Shown here: positions 1-7,225 of the stretch, one piece after another
How positions within the stretch are numbered: the stretch's first letter is position 1
How the letters are laid out: each line of letters opens with the position of its first letter
NCBI RefSeq assembly: GCF_042477335.2
Contig: NC_091245.1
Location: forward strand, 113,556,501 to 113,620,500
Origin: Ovis canadensis
Taxonomy: Eukaryota > Chordata > Mammalia > Artiodactyla > Bovidae
DNA: 64,000 nucleotides
Direction of reading: 5' to 3'
Notes under the pieces: generated by a model
Told to the model about the DNA's origin: nothing
The model's input: only the letters and a program-made list of their open reading frames with translations
Databases searched by the model: none
Made by a program: the position numbers and the translations under genes

Positions 1-252
1 CGCGGCCGGGGGCGGGGCGCGGCGGGGCTGTGGGAGTGGAAGTGGGAGGGTGGGCGAGTGTGGGCCAGGGGGAGGCAGGGAGGCAGGAAAAGCAGCAGCT
101 GCAGCTGCAGCCAGCTGGCGAGGAAAGATGCGCTGAGAAGGACTGAAGGTGCCTTCTGTGGGGGTGCAGGTGGCGGCGGGAGGGCGTGTGTGGAGAAAGG
201 CAGTGGCGCGCGGAGGACGGGTGCGTTTGTCCGGCGGGCCAAAAGGCTGGCT
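1..252. other. CpG-rich spacer upstream (array sense) of Leu, unit 1
   Basis: GC- and CpG-rich sequence holding a perfect 12-bp palindrome CTGCAGCTGCAG at 99-110 and the Leu stop. It is continuous with the spacer after Gly-GCC of the previous unit. No gene is recognised. Confidence 0.7.
241..244 (-). terminator. Pol III terminator of tRNA-Leu-CAG, unit 1
   Basis: Four A on the plus strand give TTTT on the transcribed-sense minus strand, 8 nt beyond the Leu discriminator base. It is present at the same spacing in every copy. Confidence 0.9.
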
Positions 253-335
253 TGTCAGGAGTGGGATTCGAACCCACGCCTCCAGGGGAGACTGCGACCT
301 GAACGCAGCGCCTTAGACCGCTCGGCCATCCTGAC
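253..335 (-). tRNA. tRNA-Leu-CAG: tRNA-Leu (anticodon CAG), unit 1
   Basis: This is an 83-nt class II tRNA with no intron. The 7-bp acceptor stem GTCAGGA/TCCTGAC is perfect and followed by discriminator A. The anticodon loop TTCAGGT gives CAG, which reads CUG leucine codons. The long variable arm (TCTCCCCTGGAGGC) is typical of Leu. The A box is TGGCCGAGCGG and the B box GGTTCGAATCC, both intact. A TTTT stop on the minus strand lies at 241-244, 8 nt past the gene. It diverges from the Asp gene across 559 bp. From memory the body equals the common human tRNA-Leu-CAG. All eight copies in the window are identical. Confidence 0.98.
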
Positions 336-894
336 GGCGGGCCTGGCTGGGCGCGTGGCCGCTCGCCTGGCTGGGACCCGACGCGGCGCGAGCACCGGCG
401 CCCTTGGCGGGCCGCGGGCGGCGCCACGCCAGGCAGGCAGGCAGGCAGGCAGGCAGGCGGGCGGGCGTCCGGAGTGGGGGTCGACGGAGCCGGCGCGCGG
501 CGGCCGGCCGAGGCGCCTGGCTCCGCCGCCGCTCGCGCCGCGGACCCAGAGGGCCCTGGGCGGGCCGGCCCCTCCCCACCCGCGCCTGTCCTGGCCCGAC
601 GCCGGCCGGCGCGCGCCCACCGTGTCGTCGCAGCCCCGCTTGCCTTCTCGCGCCCCCTTCTCCCGGCGGAACGCCCGCGTTGGAGGCAAGAGGCGGCGCG
701 CTGGGGAGGGTCCAGTGCCCCGGGGGTCCGGGTCCCTGTCGGGGTGGCGGGCTGCCGCTGTGACCGAGGCGGTTGGTCTGGTGCGCGGTTGGGTCGGGAC
801 CCGTGGTGGCCGGCGGCCCGTGCTGGGCAAGGGGAGGCGTGGGCAGGCAGCCCGAGAGCCCGAGGGCGGCCGGGCGGCAGGACGGTCGCCGCCG
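336..894. other. Divergent Leu/Asp spacer, CpG-rich, unit 1
   Basis: This 559-bp interval separates the divergent Leu and Asp genes. It is dense in CG dinucleotides (islands such as CCGGCGCGCGGCGGCCGGCC near 490) and contains the AGGC short repeat. No TATA box or other recognised upstream element is seen. It behaves as part of a CpG island recurring in each unit. Confidence 0.65.
431..466 (+). repeat. (AGGC)7(GGGC)2 short tandem repeat, unit 1
   Basis: Seven AGGC followed by two GGGC. The same seven copies start at 8892, 17359, 25828, 34297, 51224 and 59688. Unit 6 is contracted. Confidence 0.95.
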
Positions 895-966
895 TCCTCG
901 TTAGTATAGTGGTGAGTATCCCCGCCTGTCACGCGGGAGACCGGGGTTCGATTCCCCGACGGGGAG
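895..966 (+). tRNA. tRNA-Asp-GTC: tRNA-Asp (anticodon GTC), unit 1
   Basis: This is a 72-nt class I tRNA. The acceptor stem TCCTCGT/ACGGGGA (one T-G pair) is followed by discriminator G. The anticodon stem-loop CCCGCCTGTCACGCGGG gives anticodon GTC, which reads GAC/GAU aspartate codons. The A box is TAGTATAGTGG and the B box GGTTCGATTCC. A five-T stop lies at 978-982. From memory the body is identical to human tRNA-Asp-GTC. All eight copies are identical. The next gene downstream, Gly-TCC, is 741 bp away on the same strand and has its own promoter and stop, so this is not an operon. Confidence 0.98.
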
Positions 967-1707
967 GCAACACACCCTTTTTGGTGGCCGCGGTCGCTCT
1001 CTGTCCTGCCGCCAGGCCCCGGAGGGCCCTTCGCCTCCTCCCGACGTCTTTGGGCGAGGCGCCAGGGCGCCGCCGACGGCGGTGCCCGGCCTAGCTCCCG
1101 GCGACCCCCTCTGCCCGTGCAGCGCTCCAGCCTGAGCCCTTTGTCGTCGGCGGGCGCACGGTCGCCACGGCGGAGCGAGGGCCTCCTTGGCGACCCCACG
1201 GCCTTGCCCGACCATAGCCGGATCTGGCGGCCGGCCGGCCGCCCGCCCACGCGCCGACCCCCAGTGGCTGCCTGAGTGGGCTCGTAGGCTCGCGACGGCC
1301 CCGCCGCGTGCAGGCAGGTGGGTCCCGTGTCCCCTTGTCGTCGTGGGAAGTGGCCTCGCCCAGCGCCCGGTGGAGTAGCGCTTTGGCCAGCTGGGTGCTG
1401 GAAGCTGCGCGCCCCGCGTTGCCCGCCGGGGGTGAGGGCGGGGAGGCGTTGGCGGGCCGCGGCGGGGAGCGAAGGGCCGGAGGGCCGCAAGGCCGCGGGG
1501 GCGCCGCCCTGGGGCGGTGGGGCCGGTGGATTCCCGGCGACCGCGTGGCGCTGGCGCGCTTGGGGCGCCGCGTGGCTGCTGGGAGCGCCGGCGGCGGCGG
1601 CGCAAGCCTCCGGCTGACGGGGCGTCGGGGCAGGGATGCGGAGGCGGCGGCGAGAGTATGCTGGGGCGAGCCCGGGGCCGGCGTCTGGCGGCCGCCCGGG
1701 CTGTGGA
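967..1707. other. Asp/Gly-TCC spacer, CpG-rich, unit 1
   Basis: 741 bp of CpG-rich sequence with a perfect 16-bp palindrome GCGGCCGGCCGGCCGC at 1227-1242. It holds the sites at 1021, 1150, 1410, 1484, 1520 and 1561 that separate unit classes. No gene is recognised. Confidence 0.65.
978..982 (+). terminator. Pol III terminator of tRNA-Asp-GTC, unit 1
   Basis: TTTTT begins 12 nt after the Asp discriminator. This is the strongest T run flanking any of the five genes. Confidence 0.92.
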
Positions 1708-1779
1708 GCGTTGGTGGTATAGTGGTGAGCATAGCTGCCTTCCAAGCAGTTGACCCGGGTTCGATTCCCGGCCAACGCA
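1708..1779 (+). tRNA. tRNA-Gly-TCC: tRNA-Gly (anticodon TCC), unit 1
   Basis: This is a 72-nt tRNA. The acceptor stem GCGTTGG/CCAACGC is perfect, with discriminator A. The anticodon loop CTTCCAA gives TCC, which reads GGA (and by wobble GGG) glycine codons. The A box is TGGTATAGTGG and the B box GGTTCGATTCC. A TTTT stop lies at 1791-1794. The Glu gene starts only 278 bp downstream on the same strand, the tightest pair in the unit. Bodies are identical in all eight copies. Confidence 0.98.
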
Positions 1780-1790
1780 GCGGGCCGACC

Positions 1791-1794
1791 TTTT
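1791..1794 (+). terminator. Pol III terminator of tRNA-Gly-TCC, unit 1
   Basis: TTTT begins 12 nt after the gene, before the sequence GCTGAG. Confidence 0.9.
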
Positions 1795-2057
1795 GCTGAG
1801 TTCCAGCGCTCTCCCGGCAGGGGCGTTCGGGGGACAGAGAGGTGGGAGCAGGGAGCCAGCCCGCTGGCCGGCGGCTTTTGGCGTGTGTGCGAGAAGCCGG
1901 CGGCGCGCGCGGTGTTTTGAGGGTGCTGAAAGCAAGACGGCACGGCAGGGCAGGCGGCTGCACTTGCAAAGGCCGGGTGTGGGCAGCAAGGTGGCACGGG
2001 CGGGTGGCATGGAGGCGCGGGGCTCACCAGGAGCAGGCGAGGGCTGAACCCCGACGC

Positions 2058-2129
2058 TCCCTGGTGGTCTAGTGGTTAGGATTCGGCGCTCTCACCGCCG
2101 CGGCCCGGGTTCGATTCCCGGTCAGGGAA
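2058..2129 (+). tRNA. tRNA-Glu-CTC: tRNA-Glu (anticodon CTC), unit 1, canonical
   Basis: This is a 72-nt tRNA. The acceptor stem TCCCTGG/TCAGGGA (one G-T pair) is followed by discriminator A. The anticodon loop CTCTCAC gives CTC, which reads GAG glutamate codons. The A box is TGGTCTAGTGG. The B box GGTTCGATTCC is intact, with G53 at 2109. Unlike its neighbours it has no close TTTT: the trailer holds TTT at 2133-2135 inside a broken T-rich run (TTTCTTCTTCCT), and the first four-T run is at 2191-2194. The body matches the major human tRNA-Glu-CTC from memory. About 5 kb separates it from the convergent Gly-GCC gene. Confidence 0.98.
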
Positions 2130-2132
2130 GCC

Positions 2133-2194
2133 TTTCTTCTTCCTCTCCGCCTGCCACCTGCCCACGTCCTCGCTGGACACCCTGCCACCCTTTT
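2133..2194 (+). terminator. Weak or distal Pol III stop of tRNA-Glu-CTC, unit 1
   Basis: Only three T in a row (2133-2135), then TT pairs split by C, follow the gene. A proper TTTT comes at 2191-2194, 62 nt after the discriminator. Pol III is known to stop sometimes at interrupted T runs, so both short and extended trailers are possible. Which is used cannot be told from sequence. Confidence 0.5.
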
Positions 2195-2514
2195 CTTAGC
2201 CTACGCTTGCTCAGCGCTGCGCCAGAGGCCCCCGGGACCCTGCCCGTCCAGCCCCAGCACGATTCAGGCCACCTCCGCCGTCCCGCGGGGCAAAGGTTTT
2301 GGCCGCAGTGGCAACCTCGCGCCGCTTCCACCACGACGCGCCTGAGGCCTCCCATCCACCAGCACCCCCCCCCAACCCCACCCCCCGCCTCCCTCCCTCC
2401 TGAGGGGCTGCGGCTGCTGCCCCTGGTGGTGGCGGTGATGCTCCTGGGCTTGTGCTGGTTCTCCTGCTGTGGGTGGTGGTGAGGAGGTGGGCTTGGATAG
2501 GGCCGGCGGCGGTA

Positions 2515-2542
2515 GGGGTGGGGGTAGGGCTGGGGGTAGGGG
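2515..2542 (+). other. G-quadruplex motif, unit 1
   Basis: Five G runs of 3-5 bases separated by loops of one or two bases (T, TA, CT, TA), the pattern of a very stable parallel quadruplex. The same motif is at 10976, 19443, 27912, 36381, 44846, 53308 and 61772. Its position, about 390 bp past the Glu gene, is fixed. Confidence 0.7.
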
Positions 2543-2981
2543 CGTGGGCTGTGGCGGTCGCCAGCTGGGGGCCAGCAGCGGCAGGGGCGGTGGCCACAGC
2601 CGAAGGTGAGCGAGGGGGATCTGCCTCTGGGAGTGGGGGCCGTGGCCACGGACCGCCTGCCTTGTCGTGTCTCTCATGCCAGCCACCTCTCTGGGCGGCT
2701 TGGCCAGTGCGCGCCAGGTCCCGGGCTGGCTGTGACTCCCGTGTGCCGCTGGCGACTCCAAGAGGGTTCTGGTCTTGAGTGGGCTCTGGGAGGCGGACCA
2801 CGGCGCCCGGGAGGCATGGGTAGCAGTTCAGTCGCCCGGGGGCAGCGATGCCTGCCAGGGAGGACAACCCGACCATCGTGCTGTTTCCCTTGCCTGACCA
2901 CAGCTCTCAATCCTACTGGACTGAGGCAAGATTTACCCAGGCCTCCCTCCCCCACTCGTAACCAAAGGTGGGCACTCGGGT

Positions 2982-2982
<1 letters not shown>

Positions 2983-3012
<30 letters not shown>
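2983..3012 (+). repeat. CA microsatellite (CA)15, unit 1
   Basis: Uninterrupted CA dinucleotides after CGGGTG. Confidence 0.97.
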
Positions 3013-3015
<3 letters not shown>

Positions 3016-4189
3016 CGCCCTCCAAACTGTCTATCCAGGATCCACTCCATCCCTCTCCCCACCCTGTCACCGTCTTCCCCTAGGAACTCTGCGCGAGGGT
3101 GATCCTCCAGCACAGTCTCCTCTTGGCCCCGTCTCGGCTGGTCTATCCCCAAAGGGTTTCACGTCTGTTCAAGGACTGTGTCCTTCGGAGGGGAAGTGGA
3201 CGGCAGACGAAAGGCACCAACGTGCGGCGAGGGCGGCACACTCGGGTGCGATGGCACAAAGGCGAGTGCCCTGTGGGAAAGGAGCCCCCGTGGCCCGACG
3301 TGTGCTTGCCGTCGCCAAAGGAGGTTTCCTCGAGGCCCCTGCCGGGGCTGTGGGCGTCAGAGTGCATGGGGGAGAGTATCGGAGGAAGGTGCTTGGGGCC
3401 ATGGCTGGTGGGCGCCCCACGTGGATCAGGGACCCGGGCAGGGCGATCGCGAGCAGAGGGCGCGGCGGCGAGCAGGGAGCTGGGAGGCAGGCCCCGGGGT
3501 GCTTGGTCGGGGCGTCTGCATGGACGGCCGGCGGGAAGGGGCGGCGTGGGGCTCTCGGGGACCTGGCCGAAAGATCGGCAGGCCACTCGAGCAGGGCCTC
3601 TACAGAAGCATGGGCGCGGCGGCGAAGCCGTGCCAGGCACATGTGAGAGGCTGGGACGGATATCCGGTAGGTAGGGGTGGGCGTGGGGGTTGGGGCTGGG
3701 GCTGCGGAGCCAGAGGGAGGCCCGCACTGGTGAACGCCAGGGCAGGGCAGGCCAGGGCAGGACGTGTGAGGGATAGCCCGAGCTCCAGGGGGATGTTGGG
3801 TGGGGAGGTGGGGCCGAGCCTGGAGTCTGGCGGGAAAGGCAGAGGGCAGGCCGTGACAGTGACGGGGCTGTGGCGTGAGGAAGATGGCGGGTGAGCACTC
3901 CATTTGGGTCGGGTGGCGGGTGAGCGGGGGCGAGCCACACTGGTGCTCGGTGCCACAGGCTGCTCAGGCTCGGCGGCGGGCTGTGGCTCTGGGCGGAGGC
4001 TAGGACGCAGGCAAGCGAAGGACAGAAACGGAGCGCCAGCGCCAGCTGGGGGCCAGACCCGGTCCGAGATGGGTGGGCCCACCGTACCGCCCCAGAGACC
4101 AAAGTCACCACCCATCGGGAGGGAGTGTCCAGTGTCGGGGGTGACACTGCTGGGGCCTCAGGGTGGGATGGGGCGGGGGTGGCTGGCAG

Positions 4190-4870
4190 CGCAGGTGGCT
4201 GTGATTTCATGAGGGCCAAGGAGAGCTCCCATGTGACCGGGCACAGTCAGCCCTCCAGGGCACACGCCCGCAGAGGGCAAACCTCGGGGAGGTCTGAGGG
4301 TCCGGACACCGCCACCGCCTCGGCAGCACCGCCTGCCAGGGCCCGTACACGGAGCAAACCCCAGCGCCCAGCCACACACGGCGGGCCCAAGAAGGGGTGG
4401 CATCGATGCAGCATGGCGCCATCACTCAGGCATCAGAAACACGTCAAGAATTGCCAGTTGTCACAAGCAATGATGCAGCTGGAGACTCTTACACTCGGCG
4501 GAGAATGTCAGACCGCGTTGGACCGAGGCATGTGGAGCATGGAAAATAATACAAAACGAAGCTATTTGCCAGGAGAAACCGACTCACGCAGAAACCCACC
4601 TTAGGGTAACGCAAGCGGAAAGGCAGCGCTGGAGGGATGACTGGGGAGCTGCAACGCACAGATACGCAGGACCCTGTCTAAAGGGAGAAGCGCCAAGGTT
4701 ATCCAGTTCAACACAGGGAATCAGCGTCAGTGCCCTGGAGTAACCTCAAGTGGAAAAGAATCTGAAACCATATATGACACTCGAGATCTGCACAAGCAAA
4801 ACAGGATCACACTGCGGTCCACCGGAAACCAGCACAATATTGGGAATCCACTGTACTTCCGCAACAACCG
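4190..4870 (+). mobile_element. LINE-1 3' end, fragment A, unit 1 (decayed)
   Basis: Base-by-base resemblance to the end of L1 ORF2 plus 3' UTR can be followed: CCCATGTGACC near 4229, GCAGCAC near 4323, an ORF2-like frame reading ARTRSKPQRP then PKKGW, CACTCAGGCAT near 4424, a GTCAGAC segment near 4508, ATGTGGAGCATGGAAAATAA near 4529, GTGGAAAAGAATCTGAA near 4750 and ATCCACTGTACTTC near 4846. The L1 consensus in this region is AT-rich, but this copy is strongly GC-shifted. It lies in plus orientation, truncated at 5', with no poly(A) left. Family assignment is from memory. Confidence 0.72.
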
Positions 4871-4924
4871 TGACTACGACGTCGGAGTAAGCTTTCAAAA
4901 GAAAACTAACTCAGCAGGCAATGA

Positions 4925-5605
4925 AGTCAGCGGAAAACAGGTGAGCTATGCCAACCCCACCCTGGGTACATATCCACGAAAGGCGCAGCTCTTCATTCGG
5001 AAAGACACATGCAACCCCCACAGTCACAGCAGCACCGTTTGCCATAGCCGAGACGTGGAGAAAACCCTAGTGCCCATCCCCAAAGGCTCAGCCACCAAGA
5101 TGCAGTATCAGAGAAAGGGAGAGAATGGGATGTCACCGAGCCGTCCACAAGAGGCAGATAGTGTCACTGGCAGCAACGGCGGCTGGAGCTGCAGAATATT
5201 ATCCTTGGTGAGGGAAGTCAAACAGACAAGGTCACGGATGGGTGGACTCTAAAGTGTTGTACAAATGAATCCCTGGGCCAACCAGCCACAGACTCTCAGA
5301 CACAGGAAAGCCGCTTGGGGCTTCCCAAGGGCGCAGTCAGGGACCGAGGGATGATTGAGGAGCCGGGCTCAACGGATCAACCGTACCAGTACTGCGTAGG
5401 AAGGGGAGGAGGAACAAGGACACGCAGGATACCGCAGGGAATGAGATCCCATATGCTGTCATCACCCGCAATGGAAACGAGCTGAACACATGAGCCCCCC
5501 CCCACCCACCCACAGACAGGACTGAACCCCAACGCTGTACAGCGGAAACGCACACCAGGTTGTAGATCAACTACGCTTCCAGGACAAGTGCTACTCCGTC
5601 GAAGT
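4925..5605 (+). mobile_element. LINE-1 3' end, fragment B, unit 1 (decayed)
   Basis: This is the clearest of the three. It holds CCCTGGGTACATATCCACGA, AAAGACACATGCAACCCCC and GCAGCAC, then a frame (4941-5252) reading HSSTVCHSRDVEK, comparable to the L1 ORF2 C-terminus HSSTIYNSQDMEA, and ending LVREVKQTRSRMGGL-stop where L1 has a SEVSQTEK segment and ends CGI-stop. A 3' UTR-like stretch follows and ends GATCAACTACGCTTCCAGG, matching the usual ATCAACTATACTTC end. The frame is a fossil remnant; expression is not implied. Confidence 0.78.
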
Positions 5606-5624
5606 CAGTCAGTCGAGGATCAGT

Positions 5625-6262
5625 CCAGCAATAGGAAAAAGAAGAGCTTCCATTATGATCCAGGAAAGCCAACCCTGGGCACGCGTCGGGAAAAGACGAC
5701 AAATACCCCTAATGGGGAGAGATGCAGGCATCCCCCAGGGTCACCGCAGCCCTCTGTGCCGGAGCCGAGACCCGCGGGAAACGCCCAAGTGCCCGTCGGC
5801 ACGTGGCCGGCACAAGAAGGTGAGGGATATCTGTACCGTGGAATATGACGCAGCCCTCAAGAAGGAGCCGCCATCGCCATGGGCCGCAAGGTCAGACGGA
5901 CCCACAGAAGGGTCCGCTCAGTGAAGTGAGTCGCTTGGATCGGGAGAAAGCTCTGTGGACTCTTAACGACGAATACAGACGAATCTATGCGCAAAGGGGA
6001 AAGCGACCTGGAGACCCCGAAAACGTACATAGGGCTACCCAAGGGGAAAGGCAGGGAGGGACGAAGTTGAAGTCGGATCAAGAGATAGGAAAGACTGTGC
6101 TTACAGTAGAAGAGCAACAGAGCTTTCCTCTGTAGCAGGAGAAGTGTATCTGTATCTCGCCTTCACCTACACTGGAAGACCACCTGGCAAAGAACAGGGG
6201 ACTGAATCACTTTGCCGGGCACCTGAGACTCACCCAGGAATGTGAATCCGTTCTACTTGTGT
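5625..6262 (+). mobile_element. LINE-1 3' end, fragment C, unit 1 (decayed)
   Basis: It begins AGAGCTTCCATTATGATCCA (L1: GAGCTTCCATATGATCCA). One frame reads RETPKCPSARGRHKKVRDIC then TVEYDAALKKE, clearly related to the L1 ORF2 end KQPKCPSTDEWIKKMWYIYT then MEYYSAIKKNE. GTGAAGTGAGTC near 5922 follows, and the end GACTGAATCACTTTGCCGGG then CACCTGAGACTCACCCAGGA (6202-6241) matches the common L1 tail in hoofed mammals. Same strand and same segment of L1 as fragments A and B. Confidence 0.78.
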
Positions 6263-7136
6263 TCGAAGAAGCAGAAAAAGGAGCAGGCCGTGGCTTGAAG
6301 CGGGGGGTGGGGGGAGGCAGGCCAGTGGGACAGATGCAAAGGCAGGTTCCTTGGCAAGAGTGGGATTTGGAACGGCTCAGGGAGGAACGGGGCGTGGGGG
6401 GCGGGGTGTGTGGAGATGGGGGAGGCGGGGAGCTGGGGGTGGGATGGGTGCATGTGGGGGAGTAGGGGGACGGTGAGGCTGCAGGCTGAGGTGGGGGTGC
6501 TCTTGGGGCAGGGCTGATGCTGAGGTGAGGCGCGCAAGAGGGTTTCAGGGGGAAGGGGTGGTGTTTGAGGCGGTGAGGGCGTTGCTGTTGGAAACCTATT
6601 TCTGCCGAGGCCAGGCCCGAGGGCGAGGGCCGGCAGCTGGTGGACTTCTTTGGAACTCGTCCTGCAAGACGTGGTCCAGGGACCCTGCAGGCAAAAGGGA
6701 GGTATGCTTGCCAGATGTGGCAGCTCCCTTGCTCCTGGCTGTGCAAACGTAGTGTGATTGATTTCTCTCGGAGTGTGGGGAGAGTGAGGCAGGGAGCTTG
6801 GAGACGGACGTTGTGAAAGATGAAGTGTGGTGCGGGCGGCTGCCAGCGGTGGGGTATTCCTGCCAGTGCAGTCCCCGAGCCCTCGGCTGGGTCCGGGTGA
6901 GGACGCGAGCAAACACAAGAAAGGTGCCTGGACGCACGGGCGGCTGAGCCCGCAGGGTTTGGGGCCACGAAGGCTTGGCAGCAGGGCCTTTTGTGGGTGA
7001 GGTGGGGAGGGGTCCTGGGCGTCTGTGTGGGAGAGGCAGCGGGCGGCAGGTAGCCAGCCAGCGTTTGCAGGAGCGCTGCCTCGAGCGCGTTTCAGCGGGC
7101 AGACCTAGTTGGGCTCTGGGGCCGCACCGTGGGACC
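6263..7136. other. G-rich spacer between L1 fossils and Gly-GCC, unit 1
   Basis: No gene is recognised. The first 250 bp are strongly purine- and G-rich on the plus strand (many runs of 4-6 G between 6301 and 6560). The rest is ordinary GC-rich sequence up to the Gly-GCC terminator. Confidence 0.6.
6301..6560 (+). other. Purine/G-rich tract, unit 1
   Basis: Plus strand dominated by G and A with repeated runs of four to six G between fragment C and Gly-GCC. Several overlapping quadruplex-capable sets are visible. It is conserved in all seven complete units. Confidence 0.6.
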
Positions 7137-7140
7137 AAAA
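7137..7140 (-). terminator. Pol III terminator of tRNA-Gly-GCC, unit 1
   Basis: AAAA on the plus strand gives TTTT on the minus strand, 14 nt beyond the gene end. Confidence 0.9.
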
Positions 7141-7154
7141 GGGGACGCTGGGGC

Positions 7155-7225
7155 TGCATGGGGCGGGAATCGAACCCGGGCCTCCCGCGTGGCAGGCGAG
7201 AATTCTACCACTGAACCACCCATGC
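7155..7225 (-). tRNA. tRNA-Gly-GCC: tRNA-Gly (anticodon GCC), unit 1, T-stem mismatch variant
   Basis: This is a 71-nt tRNA. The acceptor stem GCATGGG/CCCATGC has discriminator A, the anticodon loop CTGCCAC gives GCC (reads GGC/GGU), the A box is TGGTTCAGTGG and the B box GGTTCGATTCC. Position 65 (plus-strand base 7163) is C in the tRNA instead of the usual G, so the outermost T-stem pair becomes C49-C65. Units 5, 6 and 7 share this; units 2-4 have G65. A minus-strand TTTT stop lies at 7137-7140, 14 nt past the gene. The promoter boxes are untouched, so transcription should continue; folding may be slightly weakened. Confidence 0.96.

Larger units (their letters stand above)
2195..4189. other. 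GC-rich spacer downstream of Glu, unit 1
   Basis: About 2 kb with no recognised gene. It contains a C tract (2365-2373), a G-quadruplex motif (2515-2542), the CA microsatellite (2983-3012), short GCAGG-type repeats near 3738-3765 and a 12-bp direct repeat TGGCGGGTGAGC at 3885 and 3914. The open frames on both strands change length with CA count and with the 1-bp difference near 3690, so they are not conserved coding sequence. Confidence 0.6.

Noticed and set aside
431-466. AGGC tandem repeat considered as a CRISPR-like array or coding repeat
   Set aside because: A simple 4-bp repeat without spacers in a mammalian genome; it is an ordinary short tandem repeat.
2983-3012. Cys-Val and His-Thr repeat peptides encoded by the CA tract
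   Set aside because: Trivial translation of a microsatellite.
3143-4219. Long minus-strand frames of 244-358 aa over the GC-rich spacer
   Set aside because: They are interrupted or re-joined between units by a single-base difference near 3690 and have proline/arginine-rich composition with no recognisable domain.
4934-4948. Consensus-like 5' splice site CAGGTGAGC inside the L1 block
   Set aside because: No matching exon structure or acceptor could be supported; it is likely chance in decayed L1 sequence.
4941-5252. 103-aa frame with HSSTVCHSRDVEK as a possible small gene
   Set aside because: It aligns in frame with the C-terminus of L1 ORF2, including the stop, inside an L1 3' end, so it is a fossil fragment.
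6350-6385. Possible decayed tRNA 3' end: GAGTGGGATTTGGAAC resembles the Leu T-arm region on the minus strand
   Set aside because: Only about 15 bases resemble the T arm, there is no acceptor or anticodon arm nearby and the B box is broken. A chance match cannot be excluded.
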